From: Rebecca billardiae RCC1528
Taxonomy: Eukaryota > Haptophyta
NCBI GenBank assembly: GCA_965240325.2
Contig: OZ251247.1
Span: forward strand, 124,001 to 188,000
Reading direction: 5' to 3'
Length of the DNA stretch: 64,000 bases
Made by a program: the position numbers and the translations under genes. Each line of letters opens with the position of its first letter. The stretch's first letter is position 1. Positions 9,686-19,990 of this stretch are shown one piece after another. Below the pieces are notes generated by a model that had not been told where the DNA came from, made no database searches, and saw nothing but the letters and a program-made list of their open reading frames with translations.

Positions 9686-12200
9686 TCAGCAGACGCGCGC
9701 ACGCCACGCCGTCTCGACGCACGTGGGCGTGTCAATCCACCAGGTGGGCTCGTCTTGCTCGGCCTCGCTCATGCCGAGGCCGAGCGCAGCCGAGCGCTTG
9801 CCGCACGAGTGCACGCTGCCGTCCGCACTCACAAACAGCGAGTGGGAGTGGCCCATGGCACAGTGCACCACGCGCACGTGGGCGAGGGCACTTACGCGCG
9901 TGGGCAGCGGCGATTCGCCAAGGCCATCGTGCCCCAGCTGGCTGTCCTTGTTGTCCCCGAACGTGTGCACACTGCCGTCCGCGCCCAGCACCGCGCTGCT
10001 GAGTGCGCCAGCACGGGCGCTGACCGCGCGCACGCCCGCCAAGGCCTCTATGCGCTTGGGCGACAGAGACCACGCCCGGTCACCATGGCAGGGGCAGCCT
10101 CCGTACCCCTCTCCAAACCAGCGCACGCCACCCTCCGCGTCCACCACCAGGCTTTGCATGCGGCCCGCGCTCACGTGCACGGCGCGCACGCCCGCTAGCG
10201 CCTCGATGCGCCTCGGCGTGTGCTGATCCTGATAGTTGCCGTGGCCGAGCTGGCCTTGGAAGCCGTAACCGCACGAGTAGACGGCGCCATGCGCAGAGAG
10301 CAGTAGCGTGTGGTCACCACCCGCGGCCACGCCACCCACGCGCACGCCGTCCAGCGCCTCGATGCGCCTCGGCGTGAGCTGAGCCTGCCTGTCGCAGTGG
10401 CCAAGACGGCCGCAGCCGTTGGCGCCCCAGCTGTACGCGCAGCCCGCGGCGGTGAGCGCGAGGCTGTGGTAGCCGCCCGCGGCGATCGCGACGACGAGCT
10501 CACTCGCGGGTAGCTTGACGAGCGCGAATGAGCGCCGCTCCTCCGAGTCCCCCAGCCCCAGCTGGCCGAAGTCGTTGCCGCCGCAGCCGTACACCGTCCC
10601 AGCATCGCTCAGCGCGAGCAGGTGCCAGCTGCCAGCGGCCACGGCGACCACGCGCACACCGCTGAGGGAGGCGACGTGCGTCGGCACACGCACGGCCGGC
10701 GCATCGTGGTGGCCGGCTGCAAAGTGCGCTCGATACTCCCCCGTTCCGTTCCCGCGCTCGTCCAGCACCTCCTCCTCGCCGCACGTGTGCAGCCCGCCCT
10801 CCGCGTCCACAAACGCGCTGAAACGGAGGCCGGCCGCCACGGGAGATGCGTGCGCGCATGCGAGCGCGAGCACACGCTCGCGCACGATCAGCTCCTCCGT
10901 CCACGTGCGCACGCCCGAGGGCAGCGCCGCCGGCAGCGTGCGCTCGTGCCCCCGCGCGCGTGCACGCTCGCGCAGCGCGCGCTCGACCGCCGAGCGCCCG
11001 CCGGGCGGCGCGGCGTGGAAGACGCGCGCGGTGGCGTTCAGGCTGGCGAGATCGCGCAGCCGCAGGAGTGACGTGATGCGGTCGAGCACCTCTGACGGCA
11101 GGTCGTCGAACCCGGGGCGCGGTGCGTGCGTCCGTGCCGTGGCCATCGAGTCGAGCGCGAGAGAGGAGGAGGGCTGCCGATGCGTTGAGGTGAGGAACCG
11201 GCAGGGGGGTGGACAGGGCAAGGGCACCCGGCCTGTCTGGTACTCTGCTCCGGACTGCGCCGCCATCGTTACTCGGCGGGCACGGCCCTCCAGTCCTGGC
11301 CTGGCTGGCACGTACCCAGCCGCACGCCTTGGCGTCCGGACTCCTGGCCTCCTCCGCCGCCAAGGGCGGTCCTGGCCACTGTCAGCATCCTGCTGACGCC
11401 AGCTGACGACTACGCGCATTGACGACGATATGAACCGCATATCAAGTGCTGCTGCTATATACTGTCGTCGCCGTCGCCTGTGACTTATTGTATATAAGGC
11501 AGCGAGTCCGGCCGCCGGCGGCGCGGTCATTCTCGCGGTCGCGCGGATCCGCCGCACTCGGAGTGGCCACCGCGTGTCCGTGACTCAGCGCGGGCCGTCC
11601 CGTGTGAATTCGCCGGCGGCCTACTACGCACCGTTGGTAACACGGGGACGGCGTCGGCGGCACGGAGCAGACAGGCCGCCGCCTGAACTGCTCGTCGCCA
11701 CTGATATGTCTGAATCTGATGAGCCCGGACTCCCGGATGACTGTGACGCGACGCCTGCATAGCCATAGTGCATAATGGCTGCGGCCGTCTGCGGACCGAT
11801 ACCCGCCGTAGGCTGCTCACGGCACGCAATCGGCACTGCGGCCGCGACTCCGGCGGCCGCCGGGCAACGCTGCTCAGAGTGCACGTACACGCCGCACTGC
11901 GCATCGGACTCGGCAGTCCGGACTCGGCGCCTGCAGGCAGGACTCAGCCGCGCGGCGCACGTGCCGTCGCGCCGGCTAGCCCATCGCCCCCCCTCCCCCC
12001 CGCCCCCCGCCGGCAGGGCCCAGGGCGGCACGCGCGGCTTTCGTGCCGCAGCCCTCACCACCCGGAGACGCGCGCTGTTGCCCCCTCCGCTGCCCGTGCC
12101 GTGCGCACCCGTGCCGCGCCCAGTGCGCCCGGCATGCAGCAGCACCTCCCCCCTCCCCCCGCGCACCCCCACACTCCCCGCTGCAGGCAGGCGCGCAGTG
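9200..12200. repeat. 3-kb segmental duplication, copy A
   Basis: From ATGATGAATGAC at 9200 to about 12200 the sequence matches 21839 to about 24830 almost base for base, at an offset of 12639 up to 11530. Differences I could find: one base at 9684, two within the gene, a 2-base indel near 11534, another near 11748, and small changes in the C-run near 12150. It contains all of FR5 and both flanking spacer halves. Confidence 0.9.
9686..11146 (-). CDS. F-box-RCC1 propeller protein FR5
   Basis: 486 aa with a type-C N-terminus (MATARTHAPRPGFDDLPSEV, then LLRLRDLASL). The frame remains open far upstream, but the ATG at 11146 is the conserved start. Variable pairs in blades 2-7: SW, GY, GD, RM, AL, HS. 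Two blades look decayed relative to paralogues: blade 5 has MQSLVVDAEGGVRWFG and the next connection carries GYGGCPCHGD. Nearly identical to FR10, from which it differs by Gly/Cys in HGNYQD and Ser/Ala in VYSCGYGF. Confidence 0.9.
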   Translation of the reverse strand: MATARTHAPRPGFDDLPSEVLDRITSLLRLRDLASLNATARVFHAAPPGGRSAVERALRERARARGHERTLPAALPSGVRTWTEELIVRERVLALACAHASPVAAGLRFSAFVDAEGGLHTCGEEEVLDERGNGTGEYRAHFAAGHHDAPAVRVPTHVASLSGVRVVAVAAGSWHLLALSDAGTVYGCGGNDFGQLGLGDSEERRSFALVKLPASELVVAIAAGGYHSLALTAAGCAYSWGANGCGRLGHCDRQAQLTPRRIEALDGVRVGGVAAGGDHTLLLSAHGAVYSCGYGFQGQLGHGNYQDQHTPRRIEALAGVRAVHVSAGRMQSLVVDAEGGVRWFGEGYGGCPCHGDRAWSLSPKRIEALAGVRAVSARAGALSSAVLGADGSVHTFGDNKDSQLGHDGLGESPLPTRVSALAHVRVVHCAMGHSHSLFVSADGSVHSCGKRSAALGLGMSEAEQDEPTWWIDTPTCVETAWRARVC

Positions 12201-12240
12201 GCTCCGGCTGCCGGCCCTCGCCCCTCGGAGGCAGGCGGCG
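11147..12240. repeat. Array spacer FR5/FR6
   Basis: 1094 bp, no gene. Bases 11147-11440 are a type-C 5' flank shared only with FR10. Around 11450-11510 there is an AT-richer stretch (TATATACTG, TTGTATATAA) that could hold a TATA-like element for FR5. The rest is the standard spacer with its C-rich tract near 11985-12010. Confidence 0.75.
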
Positions 12241-13704
12241 TCAGCAGACGCGCGCACGCCACGCCATCTCGACGCGCGTGGGCGTGGCAATCCGCCGGGC
12301 GGGCTCGTCTCGCTCGGCCGCGCTCATGCCGAGGCCGAGCGCAGCCGAGCGCTTGCCGCACGCGTGCACGCTGCCGTCCGCACTCACAAACAGCGAGTGG
12401 GCGATGCCCATGGCACAGCGCACCACGCGCGCTTGCGCGAGGGCACTCACGCACGTGGGAGACTCGACGGCATTGTGCACGTGCCCCAGACCCAGCTGCG
12501 CACTCATGTTGTGCCCGAACGTGTGCACGCTGCCGTCCGCGCCCAGCACAGCGCTGCTGCGATCGCCAGCGCACGCGCGCACGATGCGCACAGCGGCGAG
12601 GGCGTCAAGCTGCCTCGGCGTGGGCTGCTTGCGCGTGTCTCCGTGCCCCAGCCTGCCACCCTCGCCGTGCCCAAACGAGTACACCGCCCCGTCGCTGTCC
12701 ACCACCAAGCTGTGGTACCAGCCCGCGCTCACGTGCATGGCGCGCACGCCCGCCAGCGCCTCGATGCGCTGCGGCGTGCGCTGAGCCTGCCTGTCGCCGT
12801 GACCGTGACGGCCACGGCTACCGTCGCCGCACGAGTAGACGGCGCAATGCGCAGATAGGAACAGCGTGTGAGCACCACCTGCAGCCACCCCGCCCACGCG
12901 CACGCCGTCCAGCGCCTCGATGCGCGTCGGCTCCAGCCGGTGCTCCGTGTCGCCGTGGCCGAGCTGGCTGTAATTGTTGCGGCCCCAGCTGTACGCGCAC
13001 CCAGCGGCGCTGAGCGCGAGGCTGTGATGGTCACCGGCCGAGATGGCGACGATGAGCTCGCTCGCGGGTAGCATGACGCGTGCGAACGACCGCCGCTCCT
13101 TCGTGTCCCCCAGCCCCAGCTGGCCCCAGCCGTTCTCGCCGCAGCCGTACACGGCGCCGGCCTCGCTCAGCGCGAGCAGGTGGTCACAGCCAGCGGCCAC
13201 AGCGACCACGCGCACCGCACTGAGGGAGGCCACGCGCGTCGGCACACGCACTGCATGCACGCCCGAGTGACCGATGGCCATGTGCGCTCGCCACTCGCCC
13301 GTCGGCTGCCAGTCCTCGTCCCACTCCCCCTCCTCGCCGCACGTATGCAGCCCGCCCTCCGCGTCCACAAACGCGCTGAAGCCCCCGCCTGCCGCGACGG
13401 GGGATGCGTGCGCGCATGCGAGCTCGAGCACGCGCTCGCGCATGAACAGCTCCCCCGTCCACGTGCGCACGCCCGAGGGCAGCGCCGCCGGCAGCAGCCG
13501 CTCGTGCCCGCGCGCGCGCGCGCGCTCGCGCAGCGCGCGCTCGACCGGAGAGCACCCGCCGGGCGGCGCGGCGTGGAAGAGGCGCGCCGTAGCGTTCAGG
13601 CTGGCGAGGTCGCGCGGCGGCAGGAGTGAGAGGATGCGGTCAAGCACCTCTGACGGCAGGTCGTCGAGCGCGAGGGGCGGCGTGCGCGTCCGTGCCGTGG
13701 GCAT
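12241..13704 (-). CDS. F-box-RCC1 propeller protein FR6
   Basis: 487 aa, type B (MPTARTRTPPLALDDLPSEV; the second residue Pro is unique). Start chosen at 13704. Variable pairs in blades 2-7: CD, DH, GA, WY, DR, IA. Blade 4 (HCAVYSCGDGSRGRHGHGD) is shared almost exactly with FR11 and, with one change, FR8, suggesting sequence exchange within the array. Ends with a Met instead of the usual Thr in ETAWRARVC (EMAWRARVC). Confidence 0.9.
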   Translation of the reverse strand: MPTARTRTPPLALDDLPSEVLDRILSLLPPRDLASLNATARLFHAAPPGGCSPVERALRERARARGHERLLPAALPSGVRTWTGELFMRERVLELACAHASPVAAGGGFSAFVDAEGGLHTCGEEGEWDEDWQPTGEWRAHMAIGHSGVHAVRVPTRVASLSAVRVVAVAAGCDHLLALSEAGAVYGCGENGWGQLGLGDTKERRSFARVMLPASELIVAISAGDHHSLALSAAGCAYSWGRNNYSQLGHGDTEHRLEPTRIEALDGVRVGGVAAGGAHTLFLSAHCAVYSCGDGSRGRHGHGDRQAQRTPQRIEALAGVRAMHVSAGWYHSLVVDSDGAVYSFGHGEGGRLGHGDTRKQPTPRQLDALAAVRIVRACAGDRSSAVLGADGSVHTFGHNMSAQLGLGHVHNAVESPTCVSALAQARVVRCAMGIAHSLFVSADGSVHACGKRSAALGLGMSAAERDEPARRIATPTRVEMAWRARVC

Positions 13705-14475
13705 CGAGCCGAGCGCGAGACAAGACGAGGGGCCGAGCGGAGGGCGGTGCGCTGCGGAGGACAGGGCCTGGACAGTCCGACAGTGGCAAACCGTCTCCAC
13801 AGCGAGGGTGCTGAGCTGCGCGGTTGATCACTGGCGGGCCGGCCGTGAACGCCTACTACCGTTGGTAACACGGGGACGGCGTCGCCGGCACGGAGCAGAC
13901 AGGCCGCCGCCTGAACTCGCGTCGCCACTGATGTCTGATGTGGATCCGTGATGTGAGCCGACCCGGATCGGAAGTGATGACGACGCCTGCATACTCTGCT
14001 GCATAGCAGTGCATAATGGCTGCGGCTCTAGCCGATACCCGCTAGGCTGCTCACGGCACGCAATCGGCACTGCGGCCGCGACTCCGGCGGCCGCCGGGCA
14101 GCGCTGCTCAGAGTGCACGTACACGCCGCACTGCGCATCGGACTCGGCAGTCCGGACTCGGCGTCTGCAGGCAGCGCTCAGCCGCGCGGCGCACGTGCCG
14201 TCGCGCCGGCTAGCCCACCGCCCCCCCTCCCACCCGCCCCCCGCCGGCAGGGCCCAGGGCGGCACGCGCGGCTTTCGTGCCGCAGCCCTCACCGCCCGGA
14301 GACGCGCGCTGTTGCCCCCTCCGCGGCCCGTGCCGTGCGCACCCGTGCCGCGCCCAGTGCGCCCGGCGTGCAGCGGCACCCCCCCTCCTCCCCCCGCGCA
14401 CCCCCACACTCCCCGCTGCAGGCAGGCGCGCAGCGGCTCCGGCTGCCGGCCCTCGCCCCTCGGAGGCAGGCGGCG
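13705..14475. repeat. Array spacer FR6/FR7
   Basis: 771 bp, no gene. A shortened version of the standard spacer: the segment between the upstream box and the GATCACTGGCGGGCC motif is missing compared with the FR4/FR5 spacer. The C-rich tract lies near 14215-14245. Confidence 0.75.
13771..13798 (-). promoter_or_regulatory. Conserved upstream box of FR6
   Basis: Same box as upstream of FR4 (coding strand GGAGACGGTTTGCCACTGTC...), 67 bp from the ATG at 13704. Function inferred from conserved position only. Confidence 0.4.
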
Positions 14476-15933
14476 TCAGCAGACGCGCGCACGCCACCCC
14501 GTCTCGACGCACGTGGGCTTGGCAATCCGCTGGGTGGGCGCGTCTTGCTCGGCCGCGCTCATGCCGAGGCCGAGCGCAGCCGAGCGCTCACCGCACGCGT
14601 ACACGCTGCCGTCCGCACTCACAAACAGCGAGTGGGAGCCGCCCATGGCACAGCGCACCACACGAGCTTGGGCGAGCACGCCCACTCGTGCGGGGGTCTT
14701 GGAAGCCGCTTTCCCGCGCCGCCCGAGCTGCCCATGCGTGTTGTCCCCGAACGTGTGCACGCTGCCGTCCGCGCCCAGCACCGCACTGCAGCCTGAGCCA
14801 GCGCACGCGCGCACGGCGCGCACAGCGGCGAGGGCGTCAATCCGCCTCGGCGCGAGCTGCTCGTCCCTGCCTGCGTGCCCGAGCACGCCGTCTTCACCAT
14901 CCCCGAACGAGTACACCGCCCCCTCGCTGCCCACCACCAGGCTGTGCGCGTAGCCTGCGCTCACGTGCACGGCGCGCACGCCCGCGAGCGCCTCGATGCG
15001 CCTCGGCGTGTGCTGATCCTGCCAGTCGCCGTGGCCGAGCTTGCCAGAGGAGCCATCGCCGCACGAGTACACGGCGCCGTGTGCAGAGAGCATTAGCGTG
15101 TAAGAATGCCCAGCCGCCACGCCGCCCGTGCGCACGCCGTCCAGCGCCTCGATGCGCGTCGGCTCCCACCGCTGCTCCGTGTCGCCGTGGCCGAGCTGGC
15201 CATACTCGTTGTCGCCCCAGCTGTACGCGCACCCAGCGGCGCTGAGCGCGAGGCTGTGCTGGTCACCGGCCGAGATGGCAAGGATGGGCTCAGTCGCGGG
15301 TAGCTTGGCGAGAGCGAATACTGAAACCTGCTCCGCCGTGCCTCCCAGCCCGAGCTGGCCGAACGTGTTGCAGCCGCAGCCGTACACGGCGCCGGCCTCG
15401 CTCAGCGCGAGCAGGTGTTGTTCGCGAGCGGCCACGGCGACCACGCGCACACCGCCGAGGGAGGCGACGTGCGTCGGCACGCGCACTGCCTGCATGCCAG
15501 TGTGGTCGATCGCCTCGTGTGCTCGAAACAGCCAATGTCCGTGCCCGTCCCACACCGGCTCCTCGCCGCACGTGTGCAGCCCGCCCTCTGCGTCCACAAA
15601 CGCGCTGAAGCCGTTGCCGGTGGCGACGGCGGCGGCATGCACGCACGCGAGCTCGAGCACGCGCTCGCGCAGGAACAACTCCTCCACCCACGTGCGCACG
15701 CCCGCCGGCAGCGTCGGCGGCAGCGCGCGCTCGTGCCCCCGCGCGCGCGTGCGCTCGCGCAGCGCGTGCTCGACCGGCGAGCACCCGCCGGGCGGCGCGG
15801 CGTGGAAGAGGCGCGCCGTGGCGTTGGCAGCGGCAAGGTCGGGCAACGCAAGGAAGGTGGCGACTCGTGTTAGCGCGTCGTGCGGCAGGCCGTCGAGCGC
15901 GGGGGGCGGCGTGCGCGTCCGTGCCGTGGCCAT
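14476..15933 (-). CDS. F-box-RCC1 propeller protein FR7
   Basis: 485 aa. The F-box is the most divergent of the family: ALDGLPHDALTRVATFLALPDLAAANATARLFHAA. Type-B leader (MATARTRTPPPALD). Variable pairs in blades 2-7: EQ, DQ, HS, YA, SG, GS; blade 2 also has AAR instead of AAG. The linker ELFLRERVLELACVHAAAVATG is shared with FR9 and with no other member, evidence of exchange between them. Ends ETGWRARVC. Confidence 0.9.
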   Translation of the reverse strand: MATARTRTPPPALDGLPHDALTRVATFLALPDLAAANATARLFHAAPPGGCSPVEHALRERTRARGHERALPPTLPAGVRTWVEELFLRERVLELACVHAAAVATGNGFSAFVDAEGGLHTCGEEPVWDGHGHWLFRAHEAIDHTGMQAVRVPTHVASLGGVRVVAVAAREQHLLALSEAGAVYGCGCNTFGQLGLGGTAEQVSVFALAKLPATEPILAISAGDQHSLALSAAGCAYSWGDNEYGQLGHGDTEQRWEPTRIEALDGVRTGGVAAGHSYTLMLSAHGAVYSCGDGSSGKLGHGDWQDQHTPRRIEALAGVRAVHVSAGYAHSLVVGSEGAVYSFGDGEDGVLGHAGRDEQLAPRRIDALAAVRAVRACAGSGCSAVLGADGSVHTFGDNTHGQLGRRGKAASKTPARVGVLAQARVVRCAMGGSHSLFVSADGSVYACGERSAALGLGMSAAEQDAPTQRIAKPTCVETGWRARVC

Positions 15934-16227
15934 CGAGCCGCAGCGCGAGAGAAGACGAGGGGAAGGGCCGAGCGGAGGGCGGTGCCGGTGCGCTGGAGGA
16001 CACGGCACGGCACCCCTCCGCCTGGATGCACCAGGGCAAACCGTCTCCCAAGCAAGTCGTACAGCGAGGGTGCTGAGCTGCGTCAGTCCTAGCCACTGTG
16101 AGTCAGTAGCCTGCTGACGACGGCACTACGCGCATTGATACCGCGCATCACTGCTACTGCTCGTCTGCGACTTGTGAGCAGCGTCCGGCGCAGTTGATCA
16201 CTGGCGGGCCGGTCGTGAACACCGCCT

Positions 16228-17000
16228 CCACCCGTTCAGGCGCCCGCTGTCGGGTCGGATCTGGGGGTTGGCCCGCGGCGCTCGCGGAAAACATTTCAGT
16301 TGAAATGGCTTCCGGCTGCGCGCCGGTAAAGTGGCCCTGCCAGTGGCGTGCGCGGCCTCGCCTCGCGTGCGCGCCAGTGAAGACGAAGGCTGGGCGACGG
16401 CGCGCGAGGCGGGTACGTCTGGTCGCACCTACTGACCCCTTCTGACGCTCATGGCTCGCCTCCGTAGCCTCTTCTGCGCCCATGGTCACTGCGTACGTCC
16501 ATGCGTCTGCATGCCGTTGCGGCTGGCGGTGCTTGCGCCGTCGCTTCATCGCACCGGATGTGCTGCAAGGGCAAGACGCGGGCTTCCTGAAGAGAGAACA
16601 TATATATACCAGCCCCATGCGCACCGGTTCAAGCCACGACTCAAGCGCATGTCGCGGACAGAAGCGGGCGCGGTAGGCAACGTTTGGCCTTCTCGGTCGG
16701 TGGCAGTCGAGTAGTGCTCAGAAGCGGAGAAGAGTCTAAAGAAGAGGCTGAGGCGGCACACTTCTGCAGAGCCGGATGTCCCTTGAGCAGTTCTTCAAAT
16801 GATGGCCGCGATGCGCCGTCGCCACGGCCATGCCAGCCGCCGCAGACGACACGCGCGACGGGCGGCGCGACGGGTCTTGGCGCTCATCTCGCAGTGGCGC
16901 GCACTGCGCGCCACTGTGTCCGGGCGGAATTATGCGTACCGGGTACGCATAATTCCGCCCCGGACTCGTGTGAGTTAGGTCGGGTCGCCTGAACGGGTGG
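16228..17000. mobile_element. Inserted element E1 (773 bp, TIRs)
   Basis: Terminal inverted repeats CCACCCGTTCAGGCG (16228-16242) and its exact complement (16986-17000). The flanks carry ACACCGC at 16219-16225 and 17001-17007, a likely 7-bp target-site duplication. Other spacers show the empty site (GTGAACACCGTTGGTAACAC). A perfect hairpin with 19-bp arms sits at 16922-16960. No transposase-like frame is seen, so it is probably a non-autonomous DNA element; the superfamily is unassigned. Confidence 0.7.
16922..16960. repeat. Perfect 19-bp-arm palindrome in E1
   Basis: GGGCGGAATTATGCGTACC at 16922-16940 and its reverse complement at 16942-16960, separated by a single G. It ends 40 bp inside the right end of element E1. 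Confidence 0.95.
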
Positions 17001-17652
17001 ACACCGCGCTGGTAACACGCGGGGACGGCGCCCGCGGCAGAGCAGACCAGCCGCGCCTGAGTGCGGCGCCACTCTGAGTCAGAGTACTCTGACTCATCAA
17101 TATATCATGTCTCATTGATGAGTCATATGACTCACTCATGCTGAGACGACCTGACCGGCCGGATTGATGACGCCTGCAGAATAGCAGTGCGTGGCTGGCT
17201 CTGGGTGACACTCCAGCTCGGCTGCTCACGGCACGCAGTCGGCACTGCGGCCGCGACTCCGACGGCCGCCGGGCAGCGCTGCTCAGAGTGCACGTACACG
17301 CCGCACTGCGCATCGGACTCGGCAGTCCGGACTAGGCGCCCGCAGGCAGGACTCAGCCGCGCGGCGCACGTGCCGTCGCGCCGGCTAGACCCCCGCCCCC
17401 CCTCCCCCCCCCGCCCCCCGCCGGCAGGGCCCAGGGCGGCACGCGCGGCTTTCGTGCCGCAGCCCTCACCACCCGGAGACGCGCGCTGTTGCCCCCTCCG
17501 CGGCCCGTGCCGTGCGCACCCGTGCCGCGCCCAGTGCGCCCGGCGTGCAGCAGCACCTCCCCTCCTCCCCCCGCGCACCCCCACACTCCCCGCTGCAGGC
17601 AGGCGCGCAGCGGCTCCGGCTGCAGGCCCTCGCCCCTCGGAGGCAGGCGGCG

Positions 17653-19116
17653 TCAGCAGACGCGCGCACGCCACGCCGTCTCGACGCACGTGGGCTTGGC
17701 AATCCGCTGGGTGGGCTCGTCTTGCTCGGCCGCGCTCATGCCAAGGCCGAGCGCAGCCGAGCGCTCACCGCACGCGTACACGCTGCCGTCCGCACTCACA
17801 AACAGCGAGTGGAAGTAGCCCACGGCACAGCGCACCACACGAGCTTGGGCGAGCACGCCCACTCGTGCGGGGGTCTTGAAAGCCGCTTTCCCGGGCCGCC
17901 CGAGCTGCCCATGCGTGTTATCCCCGAACGTGTGCACGCTGCCGTCCGCGCCCAGCACCGCGCTGCTGCCAGAGCCGGCGCACGCGCGCACGATGCGCAC
18001 AGCGGCGAGGGCGTCAAGCTGCCTCGGCGTGCGCTGCTCGTGCGTGTCGCCGTGCCCCAGCCTGCCCTCCCCGCCGTGCCCAAACGAGTACACCGCCCCG
18101 TCTGCGTCCACCACCAGGCTGTGCTCACTGCCCGCGCTCACGCGCACGGCGCGCACGCCCGCGAGCGCCTCGATGCGCCTTGGCGTGCGCTGAGCCTGCC
18201 TGTCGCCGTGACCGAGACGGCCACGGCTACCGTCGCCGCACGAGTACACGGCGCAATGCGCAGATAGGAACAGCGTGTGAAAGAAACCCGCAGCCACCCC
18301 GCCCACGCGCACGCCGTCCAGCGCCTCGATGCGCGTCGGCTCCCACCGGTTCTTCCTGTCACCGTGGCCGAGCTGGCCGTCACTGTTCCAGCCCCAGCTG
18401 TACGCGCACCCAGCGGCGCTGAGCGCGAGGCTGTGCTGAATGCCCGCCGCGATGCCGACGATGAGCTCGCTCGCGGGTAGCATGACGCGTGCGAACAAGT
18501 GCCGCTTCTCCGTGTCCCCCAGCCCGAGCTGGCCGTACGTGTTGCCGCCGCAGCCGTACACGGCGCCGGCGTCGCTCAGCGCGAGCAGGTGGTCCCAGCC
18601 TGCGGCCACCGCGACCACGCGCACCGCGCTAAGGGAGGCCACGCGCGTCGGCACACGCACTGCATGCACGCCCGAGTGACCGATGGTCATGTGCGCTCGA
18701 TACTCGCCCGTCGGCTGCAGGGTGACCTCGTCCCGCACCTCCTCCTCGCCGCACGTGTGCAGCCCGCCCTCCGCGTCCACAAACGCGCTGAAGCGGAGGC
18801 CTGCCGCCACGGGAGATGCGTGCGCGCATGCGAGCTCGAGGACACCCTCGCGCACAAACAGCTCCTCAGTCCACGTGCGCACGCCCGAGGGCAGCGACGC
18901 CGGCAGCGCGCGCTCGTGCCCACGCGCGCGCGCGCGCTCGCGCAGTGCGTGCTCGACCGGCGAGCACCCGCCGGGCGGCGCGGCGTGGTAGAGGCGCGCC
19001 GTAGCGTTCAGGCTGGCGAGATCGCGCGGCGGCAGGCATACGATGATGCGGGCGAGCACTTCCGGGGGCAGGTCGTCAAGCGCGAGGGGCGGCGTGCGCG
19101 TCCGTGCCGTGGCCAT
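17653..19116 (-). CDS. F-box-RCC1 propeller protein FR8
   Basis: 487 aa, type B (MATARTRTPPLALDDLPPEVLARII). Start at 19116; the longer frame to 19338 runs into spacer sequence. Variable pairs in blades 2-7: WD, IQ, FF, SE, SG, YF. Several pairs are aromatic, unlike neighbours, although surrounding residues match FR6 and FR11. One residue is Tyr in ARLYHAAPPGG where others have Phe. Ends ETAWRARVC. Confidence 0.9.
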   Translation of the reverse strand: MATARTRTPPLALDDLPPEVLARIIVCLPPRDLASLNATARLYHAAPPGGCSPVEHALRERARARGHERALPASLPSGVRTWTEELFVREGVLELACAHASPVAAGLRFSAFVDAEGGLHTCGEEEVRDEVTLQPTGEYRAHMTIGHSGVHAVRVPTRVASLSAVRVVAVAAGWDHLLALSDAGAVYGCGGNTYGQLGLGDTEKRHLFARVMLPASELIVGIAAGIQHSLALSAAGCAYSWGWNSDGQLGHGDRKNRWEPTRIEALDGVRVGGVAAGFFHTLFLSAHCAVYSCGDGSRGRLGHGDRQAQRTPRRIEALAGVRAVRVSAGSEHSLVVDADGAVYSFGHGGEGRLGHGDTHEQRTPRQLDALAAVRIVRACAGSGSSAVLGADGSVHTFGDNTHGQLGRPGKAAFKTPARVGVLAQARVVRCAVGYFHSLFVSADGSVYACGERSAALGLGMSAAEQDEPTQRIAKPTCVETAWRARVC

Positions 19117-19990
19117 CGAGCCGAGCGCGAGAGAAGACGAGGGGAAGGGCCGAGCGGAGGCGTGCGCGGCGGAGGACAGAGCCTGGACAGTCCGACAGTG
19201 GCAAACCGTCTCCGAGTCACAGCGAGGGTGCTGACGAGCTGCGTCAGCTCCTGGCCAACTGCCAGCAAGGTTGGTACTGTCACTTGTCAGTTCCTGCTGA
19301 CGCCGGCTGACTACGCGCATTGATGCCGCGCATATCACTGCTACTGCGCTCGTCTGCGACTTGTGAGCAGTGTCCGGCGCAGTTGATCACTGGCGGGCCG
19401 GTCGTGCACACCGTTATTGGTAACACGGGGACGGCGTCCGCCGGGCAGAGCAGACCGGCCGCGCCTGACTCTGAGTCGCCACTGAGTCAGTGACGAGACG
19501 ACCCGGATGATGAATGACGCCTGCATAGTGCATGGCTGGCTCTGGCCGACACCAGCTCGGCTGCTCACGGCACGCAGTCGGCACTGCGGCCGCGACTGCG
19601 ACGGCCGCCGGGCAGCGCTGCTCAGAGCGCCACGTACACGCCGCACTGCGCATCGGACCCGGCAGTCCGGACTCGGCGCCTGCGGGCAGGACTCAGCCGC
19701 GCGGCGCACGTGCCGTCGCGCCGGCTAGCCCACCGCCCCCCCTCCCCCCCGCCCCCCGCCGGCAGGGCCCAGGGCGGCACGCGCGGCTTTCGTGCCGCAG
19801 CCCTCACCACCCGGAGACGCGCGCTGTTGCCCCCTCCGCGGCCCGTGCCGTGCGCACCCGTGCCGCGCCCAGTGCGCCCGGCGTGCAGCGGCACCTCCCC
19901 TCCTCCCCCCGCGCACCCCCACACTCCCCGCTGCAGGCAGGCCCGCAGCGGCTCCGGCTGCCGGCCCTCGCCCCTCGGAGGCAGGCGGCG
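19117..19990. repeat. Array spacer FR8/FR9
   Basis: 874 bp of standard spacer without a gene. It closely resembles the FR4/FR5 and FR11/FR12 spacers, including the TTGATCACTGGCGGGCCGGT motif and a C-rich tract near 19730-19758. Confidence 0.8.
19186..19213 (-). promoter_or_regulatory. Conserved upstream box of FR8
   Basis: Same box as upstream of FR4 and FR6, 70 bp from the ATG at 19116. Function inferred from conserved position only. Confidence 0.4.

Larger units (their letters stand above)
15934..17652. repeat. Array spacer FR7/FR8 with insertion
   Basis: 1719 bp. The standard spacer is split by an inserted element at 16228-17000. The FR7 5' flank (16000-16060) carries a variant of the upstream box (GCAAACCGTC within a segment shared with FR9). 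Right of the insertion the usual spacer resumes, preceded by a short run of TGACTC-like repeats at 17080-17150. No gene is recognised. Confidence 0.75.
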
